This document shows positions 13,123 to 29,033 of a stretch of 64,000 bases of DNA, piece after piece; within the stretch, counting starts at the first letter, position 1, and the number at the start of each line of letters is the position of its first letter. The stretch covers positions 12,092 to 76,091 of the forward strand of contig NW_027192209.1 in assembly GCF_041956535.1 (NCBI RefSeq), in the 5' to 3' direction. A model generated the notes under the pieces. That model ran no database searches. It saw only the letters and a list, made by a program, of their open reading frames with translations, and was not told where the DNA came from. The translations under genes and the position numbers were made by a program. Source of the stretch: Calcarisporiella thermophila CBS 279.70 (Eukaryota > Calcarisporiellomycota).

Positions 13123-13494
13123 GGATCTTGGGCTAACTGCTCTGGTGACCTACTTTCCTCCTGTATAATATTAAAAGCTTGACTTCTCCCCCTTTTCTCG
13201 CTCTCTCCGTCCCCTCTTCTCTCGCTCTTTTGTGTATATGTTTGTACTATTTATAGATACCTTGTTCATTTTATTCTACACTTTTGTGCCATATGTTTCT
13301 TTATTCTCTTTTCATTTTTCACGGACAGATGTTACTAGTTACTTTAATTCGGCATGTTAATAAATTTTTGGTCACCATCAAACAACCAAAAAAATTGCCT
13401 TTTCAGGGAGTCGAGTCGAGAATGAGTGGCGCAGGATATCTTGTTAGTGTGAAGGAGAGTACGAACGGTAATTTTACAAAAGAAAACGTCGACC
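13123..13494. other. Intergenic region between PDE2 and LTN1
   Basis: Both neighbours are on the plus strand. The first half is T/C-rich 3' flank and the rest is the LTN1 promoter. No gene or clear element is seen. Confidence 0.5.
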
Positions 13495-16400
13495 ATGGGT
13501 AAAGGAGGGGGTAAGAATCAACCACGGGTCAAGGGGAATCAGCAGCCTGCAAGCAGTAGGTAAGTTTTGTTCCGGATCAATGGTGCGTTTCTTTCTCTAG
13601 CTTCACATTCCGTTAATTTTCTTTTTTTTTGATTCCAATGCAAGTCGCGCTGCCGAACTTCTCTCCTCCTCGACGCCTGCCCTAAACACCGCGGCACTGG
13701 GAGGCTTTGCCCAGTTTGCCCAAGGGATTGCCCTCCCCACTGCGCTCCCTGCTGCCTCTTCTCAGTCCTCTGCCTCCGATGAACCCGATCTCACCGATCT
13801 GAATCCCGACCTTGTCGTGATCCTGAAAAAGCTCTCGAAGCGCGACCCAACCACTAAACTCCGTGCCCTGGAAGAGCTGGATGCCTATATCAAGGAGTCG
13901 GACTTGGATACCGTGTGTGGATTGATCGGCATTTGGGTGCGAATGTATGCTCGGCTGGCCATTGAGGTTGATCGGCGAGTGCGAGCTGCTGCACAGGGAG
14001 TGCTGAACACAATAGTGAAACGGGTTGGGAAGCGACTTGGCAAATATGTGCGGGATGTGGTGCCAGTGTGGGTGTGTAGCTTTTTTGATGTGAACCGGGA
14101 GGTGGCCAAGGTGGCAAGCGAAGCTTTTCAGGTAAGCTTGTTTCTCCGGCAAAACATGACCATTTGGTCTCCTTATAGCCTTACCCACCCAAACTGGATG
14201 ATTTCTCTATGCAGAGTGCATTTCCTCCCAATAGACGCAAAGAGGTGCTTGTGTTCTGTCAGGCAGAAATCATAAAGCACATCGAGGAATACGCGCTGCA
14301 CAAAACCCCTGAAATGCTAAGCGATCCTCGATTTACCTCGAAGGAGGACATGGGAGCAAAGTATACACGAGTTGTATCGGAATCATTGTATGCACTTGCC
14401 TATTTATATGGTGAGTCCGTTTTTTCTAACCGTGCTCAAGAACCCCACTTATATTCGTGGACTTATATTCTTTCCCTCCTCCTTCCTCATCTCAATACAC
14501 GGTACACTAGAGGAGTTGGATATACAGGAGTTGGAAAAATGCCGCACAAAGTATGATCGTCTTCTAGACCAGCAGGGGTTTTGGCAGCTTACAACGCATG
14601 AACAACCTACCATACGAAAGGCAGCCTATCGGGCTTTCACCAGAATCTTGAATGGTTGGTCAGGTAAAAAATAAATGGCTAGTATTTTTGTCTTGATTAA
14701 AGATTGATTAAACCATCTTTTCATTTCTCTGAACAGAAATGCTAGAAACAAGAGTAGAGTTGGTGAGCAAGTCCTTCCTTGCCAAAGCCTTCAATAATAT
14801 GGATCCATCCACCCATGGAGAGTTATGGGATGCAGTCTTATCCCTTATGAAGAGTAGGCTATCCTCTTCTTCTTTTTCCTTTATGCTTGGAGTTATCTTT
14901 TCCCTTTTTTAAATTTATTTCTCTGGCGTACTTTCGTTAGAATATCCCCAGTCCTGGCTCTTAGCAAGTCAGAAGAAGCCACTTGTGGGAAAATTATGGC
15001 ATTTTCTGGGAGAAGGCGCATATGGGTCTGCCAGCATCACCTATCCAAGCCTAGTTGTGTTAATGGGCTGCTTACCCGCCGAGGTAAGGGGTTTTCAGTA
15101 GATTTTCAAAGTGGCACGGATCTTACCCGAACTGGGCCTTATTTCCAATGATAGGTCGTTGACTCGGCCCAATTCTACCCGGATTTGTTCTTGAGTTTAT
15201 GGAAGGGGCTTTCTTCTCCAGCCATTGACCGAGTATCAGCTACCAGCCTCGTTCAAGCGTACGTGGAATGCCTGCTCTACTCGCTTGCTCAGCTGAATCG
15301 CAAGGAGCCCGGCGCAGCTGTTGAAGATCTGAAGCAAAGGCTTATTTTAAGAGATGCTTGGAGGCTTGTCTCCGCTTATTTGCTTGTTCACTCGCCAAAT
15401 TCGAAGAATGAGAAAGCGGAAGAGAAGCTGATAAGCAGTGGCACGTTAAAACTGCGACCAACCATGCTATGCTCTACCATCGCTACTTTATTTCAGAAGT
15501 TATCCACGATGAGTCTACCGTTATTTGAAGTTGCATGGGAAGAACTCATGGAGAATGTGCTCAGCGGGCTGCAGAGTGAGGATGTGATTGAGAAATCTGG
15601 CGAGAGGGTGCGGGAGCTTCTCCGTAGAATGCATAATGATGAGGGCGGGACATTATTAAAGGCAAAAGTGGACGCCCTTGCTGCAAAAGTGTGGGTATAT
15701 GTTCTTGACCAAATCCATGCCCACCCTTCACCACTGCTATGCCACTTCCTCTATTGCCTTACCGTCGATCATCCTCTACTCCTCGAACGATCAGAGATAT
15801 CCTCAGCATTCAACGACTTCGTTTCAACCACATTCTTTGTACATATCAAAAACTCACCTTTAGCAGTGGCGAAGCCGTTAGTTTTGCTTTTATTAGCGGC
15901 GCCAGAAGGTGTACTGGAGAAGGGCGAAGAAAAAATAGAAAAATGCATAGAAGAGGTGGCGGAAATGGAGGCAATTAGGGGAATGGAGATTATGAGGGTA
16001 GTGGTGAATGAGGTACGTGTTCATGCTTTCTCTCCATGCCCCACCTTTGAGTCATTCAACCCGACTTCAATTGTTTTTCTAGTTTCCTGATACACTCCTT
16101 GCGAAGGGCCATTCCTCAACACTTGATGCCTACGTGTTCAAGCTTTTCGACTCTAACCTTTCCCGTGGTGAACACAACGAATCCTCAACTGAGATAATAA
16201 CAACATGTTTAGGGTTTGGTCGCCTCTCTCCCGATACTGGCGCTCGCATCATCGCCAAGCTTGCCTACACACTAGAGAGCACGACTTCTGAAGATGCAGC
16301 CGTTCTGTATGCATTGCAAATTGTCGAGCAATCTCTCAGGATATGTGGCACGCGGTTTTTGTTATCACTCCAGCCCGCGGCTAACATTGTCCGGTTGCTG

Positions 16401-19277
16401 GCGAATATTTTTCTGCTGTCATCGAGAAGAGGTGCTGATAATGAAATAGACACCGAAGAAGGGGATCGCGAAAGTATCGAGGCTGTTTCACAAACCTGCT
16501 GGTCAATCATCTCCGAAACCATTAAGAGCACTGAATGCGCAGACGTAAAAATGGCACTTGGTCGGCAAGTGACCGAGAGAGTTCTTCATGAGCTAACGTC
16601 TCCTTCAGCCGAACGATATATGAAGCCGGATGATGCGGCACTACAAATAGCCAAAATGATATCGGGGCTAGAGCTGGCTGAAGAAGATCGCGAAGAGATT
16701 ATTCGCCTTGCTCTCGGCCAGAACAATTGGGCTCAATTGGCTCAAGAAATAGAAGCTTGGAGGATAGACCCGAGTCTAGTGATCTTGGAACCGCTCGCAT
16801 CAATAGCTATTGGTGAATCCGGCTTGCCCCTATCCCCAACCGATAGTGAGGTCGTATCCTGGACTCAGCATGTAAAGCTTGCTCTCTTCGTGGCTGACTT
16901 GATTAGCAGCCTCGGACACCAGATCCTCCTCTCTCCTCGCAAGGACAGAGTGAAAGAAAACTGGGTCTTGTTTGGACTACTGTTCATGAGGGAGGCTTGT
17001 ATCGATGAGAGCGCGATGTTTGGGGAGCGATATCGTGCGGCCGCCAGGGAGGATTTGCCAGTTGAAGTCCTTCCCCGGAAGGTGGAGGCAGTAGTCGAGA
17101 GCGTGTTGGAAGAAATGCTAGACCAGTCTATGTTGGGCGTTCAAGAGATAGTGAAGCGGTTTGTGAATGGGGTGCAGCGCAAGATGGAGTGCTTAGAAGA
17201 TGATGGAGTGGTGTATCTTTTGCTTGCATTGTTCCAGCGCGCTGCGACCGGTTTGTACTCGGCTCGCACCTTCCGATGCTTGTTCCGCGCCTTCCTGGTC
17301 CAGGCACATCTAGAATCGCCCGAAGTCGAACCCCTTATCTCGCTTCTGAACGAATCCGCTTCCGATTCCCTCCCGCTTCCCCTCATTTTCGTGCTCATTG
17401 AGTGTCTTGCGCCCTATCTACACGGTAGCCCATCCTATAAACTCTGGCAAAACGAGTTGGCGAGCAAATTAGCTTTTGCCGGTCCCAGTGAACGATTCGA
17501 TACTGAGACAGGATGGCGCAGGCTTTTATTGTTGAACGCAAGCGTGCCCGAAGAGGAAGCCGCCAAGCATGGATTGTTTTTGCCAGGACAGAGATGCGTA
17601 CAGCTTTTGAATGGAATAAAGGGGTGGTATGAGGAAACGCCTGGAGAAGAGTCCGAGCAGGTCCACAAAGAGATTCTACGCTTGCTGAGACATATTTCAT
17701 CTTCGGTTCTGGACGTAGCCTCTGATTCGCATTGGAGATTCATGCTCGACAGGGTGGAGGATGGGTTGGCAACCTCCCAGCTTCCTCGTCGATATCAAGC
17801 CCTGAAATTGTTGCAGGAGCTAAGACATCTCGCTGCCAGGGCGGGGGGTGAGAACATCGAAACAATGCTGCATGAACAAGGGGATGTGCTTGCTCGGAAA
17901 ACACTCGACATTTTTTTGTCGGAGAGCGATGCAAGCGTAGATATGGTAGCAGGATTGGAAGGCTCCGCATCCAAAGTCCCCATCTCCGAGCCAAGGCAAA
18001 GATACTTTGCCATCCTTTCCGACCTTGTCCTCGCTACTCCAAAACGCCTTCTTCTCGACTCCGAGCCACTTGGCTCCTTGTGTGAACTCCTAGGCATGCG
18101 GGATGAATCGTTGCAGAAATGTGCACACCATCTGCTCACCTTGTTGGTTCACGAGTATTCGCAAGACGCCTCGGTTAGACTTGAGCTGCAAGCCATGAGC
18201 GACACCAGAGATTCGGAAGCGAAGACGGCGTATTCGGAAATGCTCCCCCCTGAACTACTCAGCATCGTGCTCACCCTTCCGGAACACGCGGGAGAAGGGT
18301 CAGAGCATGCCACCTTTGCCTACTTCTTGGCGTGGATACTCATTTTCGAACATTTTGAACGGTCCACCTTTGCACTCAAAACCGCCTACACCGCGCATCT
18401 TCGTGATGTAGAGGCTTTGACGAACTTGTTATACTTCCTCTTCGATGTCCTGAACATCACTGGGAAGCCCTTCGATATGTCCCTTTGGGAGGTGGATACG
18501 TTTTATGTTCAGGCTACCCAGCTCCGGGATGCGCCGGATCAGGTACTACCCCTAATGGCAGCCCACGTGTATTTCAAAGCGCTGCGCTATGTGCCGTCGC
18601 TGGTCAGGGCATGGTGGATGGACTTGAAAAATCGGCAACTGAGTATCGCGGTGGAAAAGTAAGCTGTCAAGCTAGCTTTGGCCCTCCTCCCCTCTTCCAA
18701 TTCATGTTGAGAAGATCAAACTAACTCCCCCATTCTCCCCTTTTTCAACTCTAGTTTCACCGAAAAGCACAACAGCCAGCAGATCATTCGTCGCGAGATG
18801 GCTGCGCTTCAGCGGGCTGAGGTCCGTGACGAGCTCGAGGACGAACACCTGACCGTCCGCGTGTCGCGTGCTGCCAACGAGGTCACGGCCGGGTATCGTG
18901 TTGACGAAGCGACCATGGAAGTCATGATCCGTTTGCCGCAAAACTATCCGCTCCGACAGGCAGAGGTGGAGGGACTACAGCGGGTGGGGGTTACCGAGGC
19001 GAGATGGCGCGCCTGGATCTTAGCCACCTCGGCGATCATCACGTACCAGAACGGTACGATTATCGATGCGATTTCGCTGTTCAAACGGAACGTGAGACTG
19101 CATTTCGATGGCGTGGAGGATTGTACCATCTGCTACTCCATCATCAATGTGCAGGACCGGTCTCTTCCGGGGAAACAGTGTCGCACCTGCAAGAATCGGT
19201 TCCATGCCAGTTGTCTGTACAAGTGGTTCCGCTCCTCCAACTCGTCGAGCTGTCCGCTGTGTAGAACACTCTTCTAA
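13495..19277 (+). CDS. LTN1: E3 ubiquitin-protein ligase listerin (ribosome quality control)
   Basis: Listerin binds the 60S subunit carrying a stalled peptidyl-tRNA and ubiquitinates the nascent chain. Nine exons (13495-13559, 13645-14131, 14215-14410, 14511-14663, 14737-14853, 14941-15083, 15155-16012, 16083-18658, 18755-19277) give 1705 residues, the usual listerin size. The N-terminal region begins MGKGGGKNQ, followed after about 90 residues by the conserved segment LKKLSKRDPTTKLRALEEL. A long helical-repeat middle comes next, then an RWD-like segment, and the last 50 residues are the variant RING with CTIC, CRTCKNRFHASCLYKWF and CPLC. That spacing and the KWFRSSNSSSCPLC ending are diagnostic. 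Large internal exons are intact, so the gene appears functional. Confidence 0.95.
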
Positions 19278-19874
19278 AAGTTTCTCCCCTATTTATCTAG
19301 AAAAGCGGCCAGAGTCTTTGGTTGGATGTAGAGATTTTTGGATGTCCCCCCAAAAAAAACCTAATAAAAAGGAAAAATTTCAATCAATCTTGAGCACACC
19401 ATGAAAGATTTTATCCATACTTACATGCCAGTCTGATAGGCATGCAAGTCTAGATCCAATCAGACAAGCAGAATGTGGGAGCTAGTTTTTTAATTGTTTT
19501 CTTTATCTAAAGTGAAATTTGTTATTTAGGTTACTGGAGCGGAAGCAGGGCAGCCAGTCGAATCCAAATTCAATCTGTCATTCAACCATTAGTGGTCCTC
19601 GTTGGGATGTTCTAGTAAACGTGGTTCTTTTTTATCCTCATATAGCTATTAATTAGTCTAATTACAGGTAGAATTACCATGCTATTAAATTCTCTTCATA
19701 TTTAGCAGTTTAATTTTTAACTGTAGACTCAAGCCAACAGTCAACGATTCAAAAACTTTATGCCTAACCTAAATCTATATCATAAATATGGCAACGTTTT
19801 TCATTTTATATCTCCATATACATATACAATTTATTATCCTTTCTCAGGTATCACATCGCATTTAATCTAGTAGT
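19278..19874. terminator. Convergent 3' region between LTN1 (+) and ERG8 (-)
   Basis: This 597-bp AT-rich region lies between two genes that converge, so it should hold both polyadenylation zones. A near-perfect inverted repeat, 11-bp arms at 19419-19429 and 19439-19449 with one mismatch and a 9-nt loop, could form a hairpin in the LTN1 3' untranslated region. No coding region is seen. Confidence 0.5.
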
Positions 19875-21720
19875 CTAGGATCTCTTTATTGCATCTAATA
19901 ATCCAGGAATTTCCTCCGCCTTTTCCTCCGCTATTCCTGAATCGGATTCTTGTGCAAGCAACGGGCAAACCCTCATTTCCTTCCAGCTTCGCCATACCTG
20001 CTCCACCGCTTGACGAGGCTCTTCTCCAATCACCACGCAGAAAATAGCATCGTACCCACCCGCTATGGGATTGAAAGGCGACGAGAAATAAACCATAAAG
20101 CCAATTGGAAGAGTCTGGAACTAGGATAATGCCATTAAGGACTTACCTCCCGGAACTCCGGCCATCACTACTCCTGGAACACGAATACATGCGTCGAGAA
20201 GTCGCATCTGCTCTGGAGGCTCCACGGGGACAGAGGATAGATAAGTCATGCGACGGATCAGCTCCCGGATTCCTTGGAATGTTTCGGAAACTTCCGATAG
20301 AGCCTTAACTGCATCTCCGTCAACTTCCTTAGACAACGCCGCCCATTCTGCTGAAGGCCTACTCGCGCAAAGGGATAGCTCGTGCTTATATGCCTCCGGG
20401 TTAGAGGCTTGGAGAGCGGTGAGGTGGCGGAAGAGCATTTCAATTTTTTTATTGTTTTTGCCCAGTTCATTCCATAGTGGATCGGCTAATTACAGTGAGA
20501 TGAGCGAGAGAGGAATGGTTAGAAGATTAACTATAGAATAAAGGGAAATCAATGCGAGAGAGAAACCTTCTTCAGGGTGATTTTTCCTCCAGGCTAACAA
20601 CTTTGAAGCCATGCTGGGTGTGTGGCTACCCGTGTCAATATCAGCAAGCATGAGGGTGAGAGTAGGTGAGAGCCGGAAAGAGGTAATAGAATTGTCCCAT
20701 CTATATCAAGCTATTCCGTTAAAGTAGGTTCTCCTCAATACATTCTGTGTAGATGGGTTTACATTTCACTCTCGGGTGCCAACGTTTTTAGCAACTCGAC
20801 GGCCTGCACATCCTCTCTCATCGCACTCTCCAAGCCTTTCGGCCCAAAGCGCCTATAGCTGTGGCTTCCCCATACCCCAGCGCTGACATCGAATCCGCTT
20901 CCAACCTTGCCTTGGGCGAAACAATGACAAAACTGGGCGACATTGTGGACCCAGATTTTGTTTTGCTCTGTGGTGAGCGGGAATGAATGGTGGGCAAAAA
21001 GAGCCCCGACGAGGGAAGTAATTAGAGCGGCAGAGGAGCCCAGACCCGTTTTGTGTACAGCACTTAAAGAGGTGTTGGTGTGTGCAAAGGGAGGAAGAAG
21101 TCCAAGCGAGGAAAAAGCAAAGGGGAGGTTCATTTCTTCCAGCTAGGAGGGTTTAGAAAACAACCATTAGGCAATAAAACAAAGACAAACTAGCGACTTA
21201 TGGAAAGTTACCCTTTCGCGCTGCGAATAAAAATCGTTGCTACCCAGCACCCAAATATCCATACCCTGTTCTTTGACTACTTCCACTTGCTGAGAAGCCA
21301 ATTCTCGAAGCACCTTTAGTGTGTACCGCAATGCGATCTCCACGAATTTATTTCTATTAGCACCATCTTCGCTGGAATGGACGTTATTACTAAAACTTCT
21401 CCGGCCATCCAACAATAAGAAGATCCACTTTCAGATAACTTACGCGGTAAGTTCATTTTCCCACTTGTAGTTCCACGTTGCATCTACAAACTGGGGACTT
21501 CTTACGCGAATTTGTCGCGGAATGCCTAGTGGATGAATGACGGTAAAGAAGCGAGCACTAGTGCCCACGACTAGGCCCTCGTAGGTGCGATCAAGAACAA
21601 GGTAGCCACCGGTGAGGAGAACTTTTCCGGGGGCAGAAACAGTTCTAAAAGAGCGATATGTTAGTATCTATGGCCGTGAGATGATGTTAACAAGCGAAGC
21701 AATTACGTGAATTCACCCAT
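19875..21720 (-). CDS. ERG8: Phosphomevalonate kinase
   Basis: This GHMP-family kinase converts phosphomevalonate to mevalonate diphosphate in isoprenoid and sterol synthesis. Seven exons (21720-21707, 21644-21444, 21389-21212, 21142-20763, 20700-20567, 20485-20147, 20062-19875) give 477 residues. The first exon is only 14 nt and ends inside a Thr codon. Recognisable blocks are the N-terminal APGKVLLTGGYLVLD, the ATP loop KTGLGSSAALITSLVGALF (about 162), GKVGSGFDVSAGVWGSHSYRRF, and the C-terminal PGAGGYDAIF. All three GHMP motifs are intact. It converges on LTN1. The same pathway continues with ERG7 about 15 kb away on the other strand. Confidence 0.94.
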
Positions 21721-22078
21721 ACTATTAATATGGATTTTGCTTGTTTTAGGGGATATTTTCGAGAAAATTGGTCGATTGGATGTCTGGACTGACTGTTATT
21801 TCGTGATTTTTTGAATTCTCCAATTGTTTATTTCCAATTGAATTGAAAACAACGTAGTAGAAATTTTACATGTTCATTGAATTTAGAATTATCAAGAGAA
21901 AAAGAAAAAAAAAAATATGAAGAGAAGAGAAGGGAAAAGAGAAGTTCCACATTCTCTTTATATCTATAAACTACAATTTTCATGCAAATGAAAGTAGAAG
22001 AAGGGAAAGGAACCAGTGGCGAATTTTTTCTCTCGCAAATACAAACAAACAATTGTATTAGTGCGTTTCATTTCTCTC
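21721..22078. other. Intergenic region between DBP2 and ERG8
   Basis: Both neighbours are on the minus strand. The AT-rich 358 bp contain the ERG8 promoter and the DBP2 3' flank, including an A-rich stretch at 21897-21920. Nothing else is recognised. Confidence 0.5.
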
Positions 22079-25007
<2,929 letters not shown>

Positions 25008-25696
25008 AACGGATTAAGAAGGCGGTTCTCAAGAAAAAAAATTAGGGCCAATGTTTATTTTGATCTCTAGATTTTGGTGACGGTGTTGGATGACGAATCC
25101 GATGCATATCTCTGTTAAGTAACTATTATGACAGAGAACAGGGGCCAATCAAACCTTGTCAGATCAAAATCTCAGCAAGCCACTTGCAGCACGACAGGAG
25201 GAAAACGTGTGAAAAAAGACAGTATTCAAATCAATTCACATAATGAAAAAGGATTAACCTGTCATTGTATAAGTGTTTTTTTTTTAAAAATAGATGAGAG
25301 CTGTTTTCGACTTTGTGGAGGGAGAGCAAAGAGGATATCAGCATAGGATCCAACGCTGCGAATATTGACATATGTAGACATATCAGAGTTATATTTTACG
25401 GAATCTTCCCCCCAGTTCATAATGAATTATTAAAAAGTATATACAACATTGGCGATGCAGAAAATACATTCACTGGGGCAATGCTGATAAAGAAAAAGAA
25501 GAGAGTAAGAAAACAAGAAAAAAAATCAGCTTGCAAAGCGGAAGAAGGCTTAATAGCAGTATTATTATTGTGTAGTAGAAATTTTTTGAAGGCCCTGATA
25601 TATTCACAAAAATAGTGAGTCTAAATAGATCACCATTCCATGCGATTCATGGCATTACCTCCATAATAATATGCTGATATATTACAGTATTTTATC

Positions 25697-26038
25697 TCAT
25701 TGATTTCTATTGTTGCCAGATCTATGTTCCCACAGACCTGTTCGTTTCATTAATCGAATGAGCAAAAATAAAAAGTCAATTAAGCGAGAGATGGAGAAGG
25801 CAGCTGCCTCCGCAGCGACAAACAGGAAGGGTAAGATGAAGGCGAATATGGCGATATAAAATGATACAGTTGTGATGTAGTCGAGATGAGGAATCATGGT
25901 GAAGAAGTATGAGGGGAAAATAAGGATTGCACCACCCTCATTGTATATCCAGGATAATGGCGCCAAAAACCTTTTGAGTGATCGGCTGTGACCACCCTTG
26001 TGACTGTTGAGCCTTATCTTGGTACCCTTGCACAACAT
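25697..26038 (-). CDS. Possible small membrane protein (113 residues)
   Basis: A single open frame with an ATG at 26038. After a basic start of about 30 residues come one or two hydrophobic stretches (roughly residues 36-50 and 55-78), an Ala-rich turn, a third hydrophobic segment (about 80-95) and a polar tail. Its hydrophobic pattern is better than expected by chance, but no family is recognised, codon use gives no clear support, and no neighbouring exon could be attached. It may be spurious or one exon of a larger gene. Confidence 0.22.
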   Translation of the reverse strand: MLCKGTKIRLNSHKGGHSRSLKRFLAPLSWIYNEGGAILIFPSYFFTMIPHLDYITTVSFYIAIFAFILPFLFVAAEAAAFSISRLIDFLFLLIRLMKRTGLWEHRSGNNRNQ

Positions 26039-26240
26039 GAAATTTTGGACGCTTTAATTACAAACTCGAATGGATGGAACAAACTGTAGGCTCGAGGTAT
26101 CAGTGATAAAAATGGATAGAGTAAATCTCCTGATTGCGGTGAAAAGATATATACGCATTTAATGAATGAGCCTGTTGCAATGCAATCGCAATATTAATTA
26201 CGGAAAAATAAATCGAATCGAGAGAGAGGACAGGCTGCCC

Positions 26241-26261
26241 TTTAAGTGGCCCCCACTTAAA
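26241..26261. repeat. Perfect inverted repeat with 3-nt loop
   Basis: Nine-base arms TTTAAGTGG and CCACTTAAA flank a CCC loop. It stands alone in the gene-poor interval, with no flanking gene close by. It could be a transcript-end hairpin or a chance palindrome. Confidence 0.5.
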
Positions 26262-26971
26262 TGTAGTTAAGGTTCAGGCAATAAAGCATAGATTTTCCCA
26301 CTTGTTAAGAAGATTCCAATTTGATAATGAATACACGCCAAATCTCTTATCTATGCAATATGGCCAAATTGGCAAAAGGTTTTATTTCGTATCCTTTCCC
26401 TGCAATCTCCATTTCTCATGCTGTTCCATATCGTTCCCTTGTAAACGCGGCCTGAACATCCTCTCACGCCTAATTGTATTCGTGATGGTGTCTGATCACG
26501 TTTTAGGGCTTCGGACGGTGGAGGGAGGATGTGCGGAGAGACCGAAGTAAGCACACCGCTCTCCAGTTTCATTATGGTTCTCCATAAGCGCGCCTTTGTC
26601 CTTTGTTTGTCCACCTGTCGGTTTCCGTCATACAAATTGAATTCGTATCCTCTTGTGTATTAATATATATCCTTAATAAGATTCATTGCGTTTGTGTGTA
26701 TTTTTACTGAGAGAAAGCGTTTGTGATAATTGTAGATAAGCATCAATCCGCCCTACCCATAGAAAACTCTTCTGTGAATGAAGTTTATCGAAGAAGGGTG
26801 GGGAATAATTTTAAAAATGAGTATCTTGCACTTGTTAATAATTCTCTACTGTAAAGCAGAGGAGTTAGATGCATTGAATTTTTTTTGGAAAATCATTCTT
26901 TAAATATGAAAATAGAGACAAATCAAAAACAAAAAAAATCCAATTTCTCCAATCTGAGTCTACCATTTAAT

Positions 26972-28821
26972 TTATGCCAGCTCTTTTTCTAGCTCTTGCA
27001 CAATCACTTTCTTCACCAACTCTCGATCCGCTTTTTCCACATTGATCACTCTTCGTTCACGGTCTAACATACCGACAAACTCTTGCGGGAGAATGGAATC
27101 AAACGAGAAGTCGGAAAAATTGCGCAATGCCTTAGTCACTGCCTCAGAGAATTTTGCGGGATGGGCCGTGGCAAGGCAAATGGTGTGCCTATGAAATGTA
27201 GGTACAATCACAGCATAAACGATGATTGAACACGAGTAAATGCAATTGCATGTTCTTACCAGTTATCAGAAGCGTCTTTTTCCGATACTCGCATGCCGGC
27301 GCATACTCCAACAGCAGTATGGGGGTCCATGAGGTAGGCCTCGTGTTGTGTGCCTTCGGGATGGAAGTATTCCTGGATAACTTGAAGGGTCTAGAGATCA
27401 GGCAGACAAGGAGTTTTCAATACTGATTACTATATGATGTTGCTTCAAATCTTTTACCTGTTCATCATCCACACGACTGCTCTCGAAGCCCCACTGTTCT
27501 GCTATCTTTACGATTTTTTCTCCGATATCCACGCACCACCGGGCTTTTAGTTCTGTCATCCATCCTGCCAATACTTTACTTGCTGTCGCATCCCTGTCCC
27601 CTTGCTGGCCATCGGACAAATTCTCTCTAGCTAAATACCAGAGCAAGCGTTCGAAATTCGATGACACTACGATATCCATGGCGGGACTTAAAGTCTCAAA
27701 CACGCCCCCCCGCCCATCTTCCGATACGATAATCTCGTACCGTCCAGTCGCGAAAAAGCGGTCAAGAATATCGTTGCGATTCGTGGCGATAGTCAATCGG
27801 TCGATTGGAAGACCCATCTGCTTGGCATAAAAGCCGGCAAGAATGTCTCCGAAGTTTCCAGTAGGTACCGAGAAACGGACACAAAGACGCTCAGCCTCTG
27901 GGGAATCCACTCGAATATCGAGGGAACGTAGGAGGGAAAAGTAAGCGTAAAAATAGTAGACCGTTTGGGCGAGAATACGCGCCCAATTGATCGAATTTAC
28001 GGCGCCGAGGCAATATTTTTCATTAAATTGTTTATCGGCAAAGAGCTCTTTTACGACGGCCTGATTACACGTAGCATTTTAGTTAAAGATATAAGAAAAT
28101 AAGGGGAAATGCAGGGTAAGCAGTTGCCTGTAGAATTTACCTGACAATCATCAAATGTCCCTTCAACAGCGAGGTTGTGAACGTTGTGGTCAAGAACTGT
28201 GGTCATTTGAGCCTCTTGAATAGGAGATACACGCCCATGAGGGTGTAGGATGAATACTGACACATTCCTCTTATTACGAAGCCCGTAAATCGCAGCACTG
28301 TATCGTGTCAAACAGTTGGGTGTAAGTAAAGAAAATACCATGTTCGATGAGTCTCATTACCTTCCAGTATCTCCACTGGTCGCTCCTACCACAGTAATGC
28401 GATGCTGGGTGCTATGCTCCTGAGCATTTTTGCGCTCCAGAAAGTACTCAAACAGATTTCCCAAAAACTGTAAGGCTACATCCTTGAAAGCAAAGGTCGG
28501 CCCGTGGAATAATTCCAATACATATTTCCTCGATGCAAGGTTTTTCAAAGGTGTCACCCTGGAGTCTCGGAAAGTCGCATAACTTTTTTCGATCAATTTA
28601 GCGAGATCGGCCCGGGGGATTTCCTCCTCCTCAATGAAGAGCGAGAAGATCTCGAGAGCCAAGGCTTGAAAGCTAAGAGAGGACCATGAAGCAAGTGTTT
28701 CCAACGGAATGCGAGGAATGGAGTGCGGAATGAAGAGACCGCCGTCCGGGGCTAAGCCCATAAGCACAGCCTCCTCGAATGTGACATTAGAAGATTGACC
28801 GCGGGTTGACCGATAGCGCAT
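26972..28821 (-). CDS. THR4: Threonine synthase
   Basis: This PLP enzyme converts O-phosphohomoserine to threonine. Five exons (28821-28361, 28297-28141, 28060-27458, 27390-27260, 27188-26972) give 522 residues, the fungal length. The N-terminus begins MRYRSTRGQ. The PLP lysine lies in FHGPTFAFKD (about residue 111), and VVGATSGDTGR precedes the first intron. Further family blocks are GTFDDCQ, NSINWARILAQ, VPTGNFGDILAG and the C-terminal LATAHPAKF. All catalytic blocks are intact. The ATG at 28821 matches the conserved family N-terminus. Confidence 0.96.
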
Positions 28822-29033
28822 TGTTTATGAGCGAAATCCTAAACTATTGCAAGAGCCTCTCTACTTTGCAAGTGCCCGAGGAGAATAATTTCATTGACTC
28901 ATTGTTTGATTTGATTAATACTCGAGCAACTATTGGCCGATGTATCGCTTGCTGCAAATATCGAGCCTAGTTTTGCCACCAATTCACATCCCAAGGAGCC
29001 TTGACGCTAAAACAGGGTTGTTGTCAGCTATAA

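Larger units (their letters stand above)
25008..26971. other. Gene-poor AT-rich interval between THR4 and DBP2
   Basis: Nearly 2 kb without a gene I can support. It must contain the DBP2 promoter (next to 25008) and the THR4 3' flank. It includes one open frame with hydrophobic segments at 25697-26038 on the minus strand and a perfect inverted repeat at 26241-26261. Many A/T homopolymers are present, but no transposon termini or tRNA-like internal boxes were seen. Confidence 0.5.
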
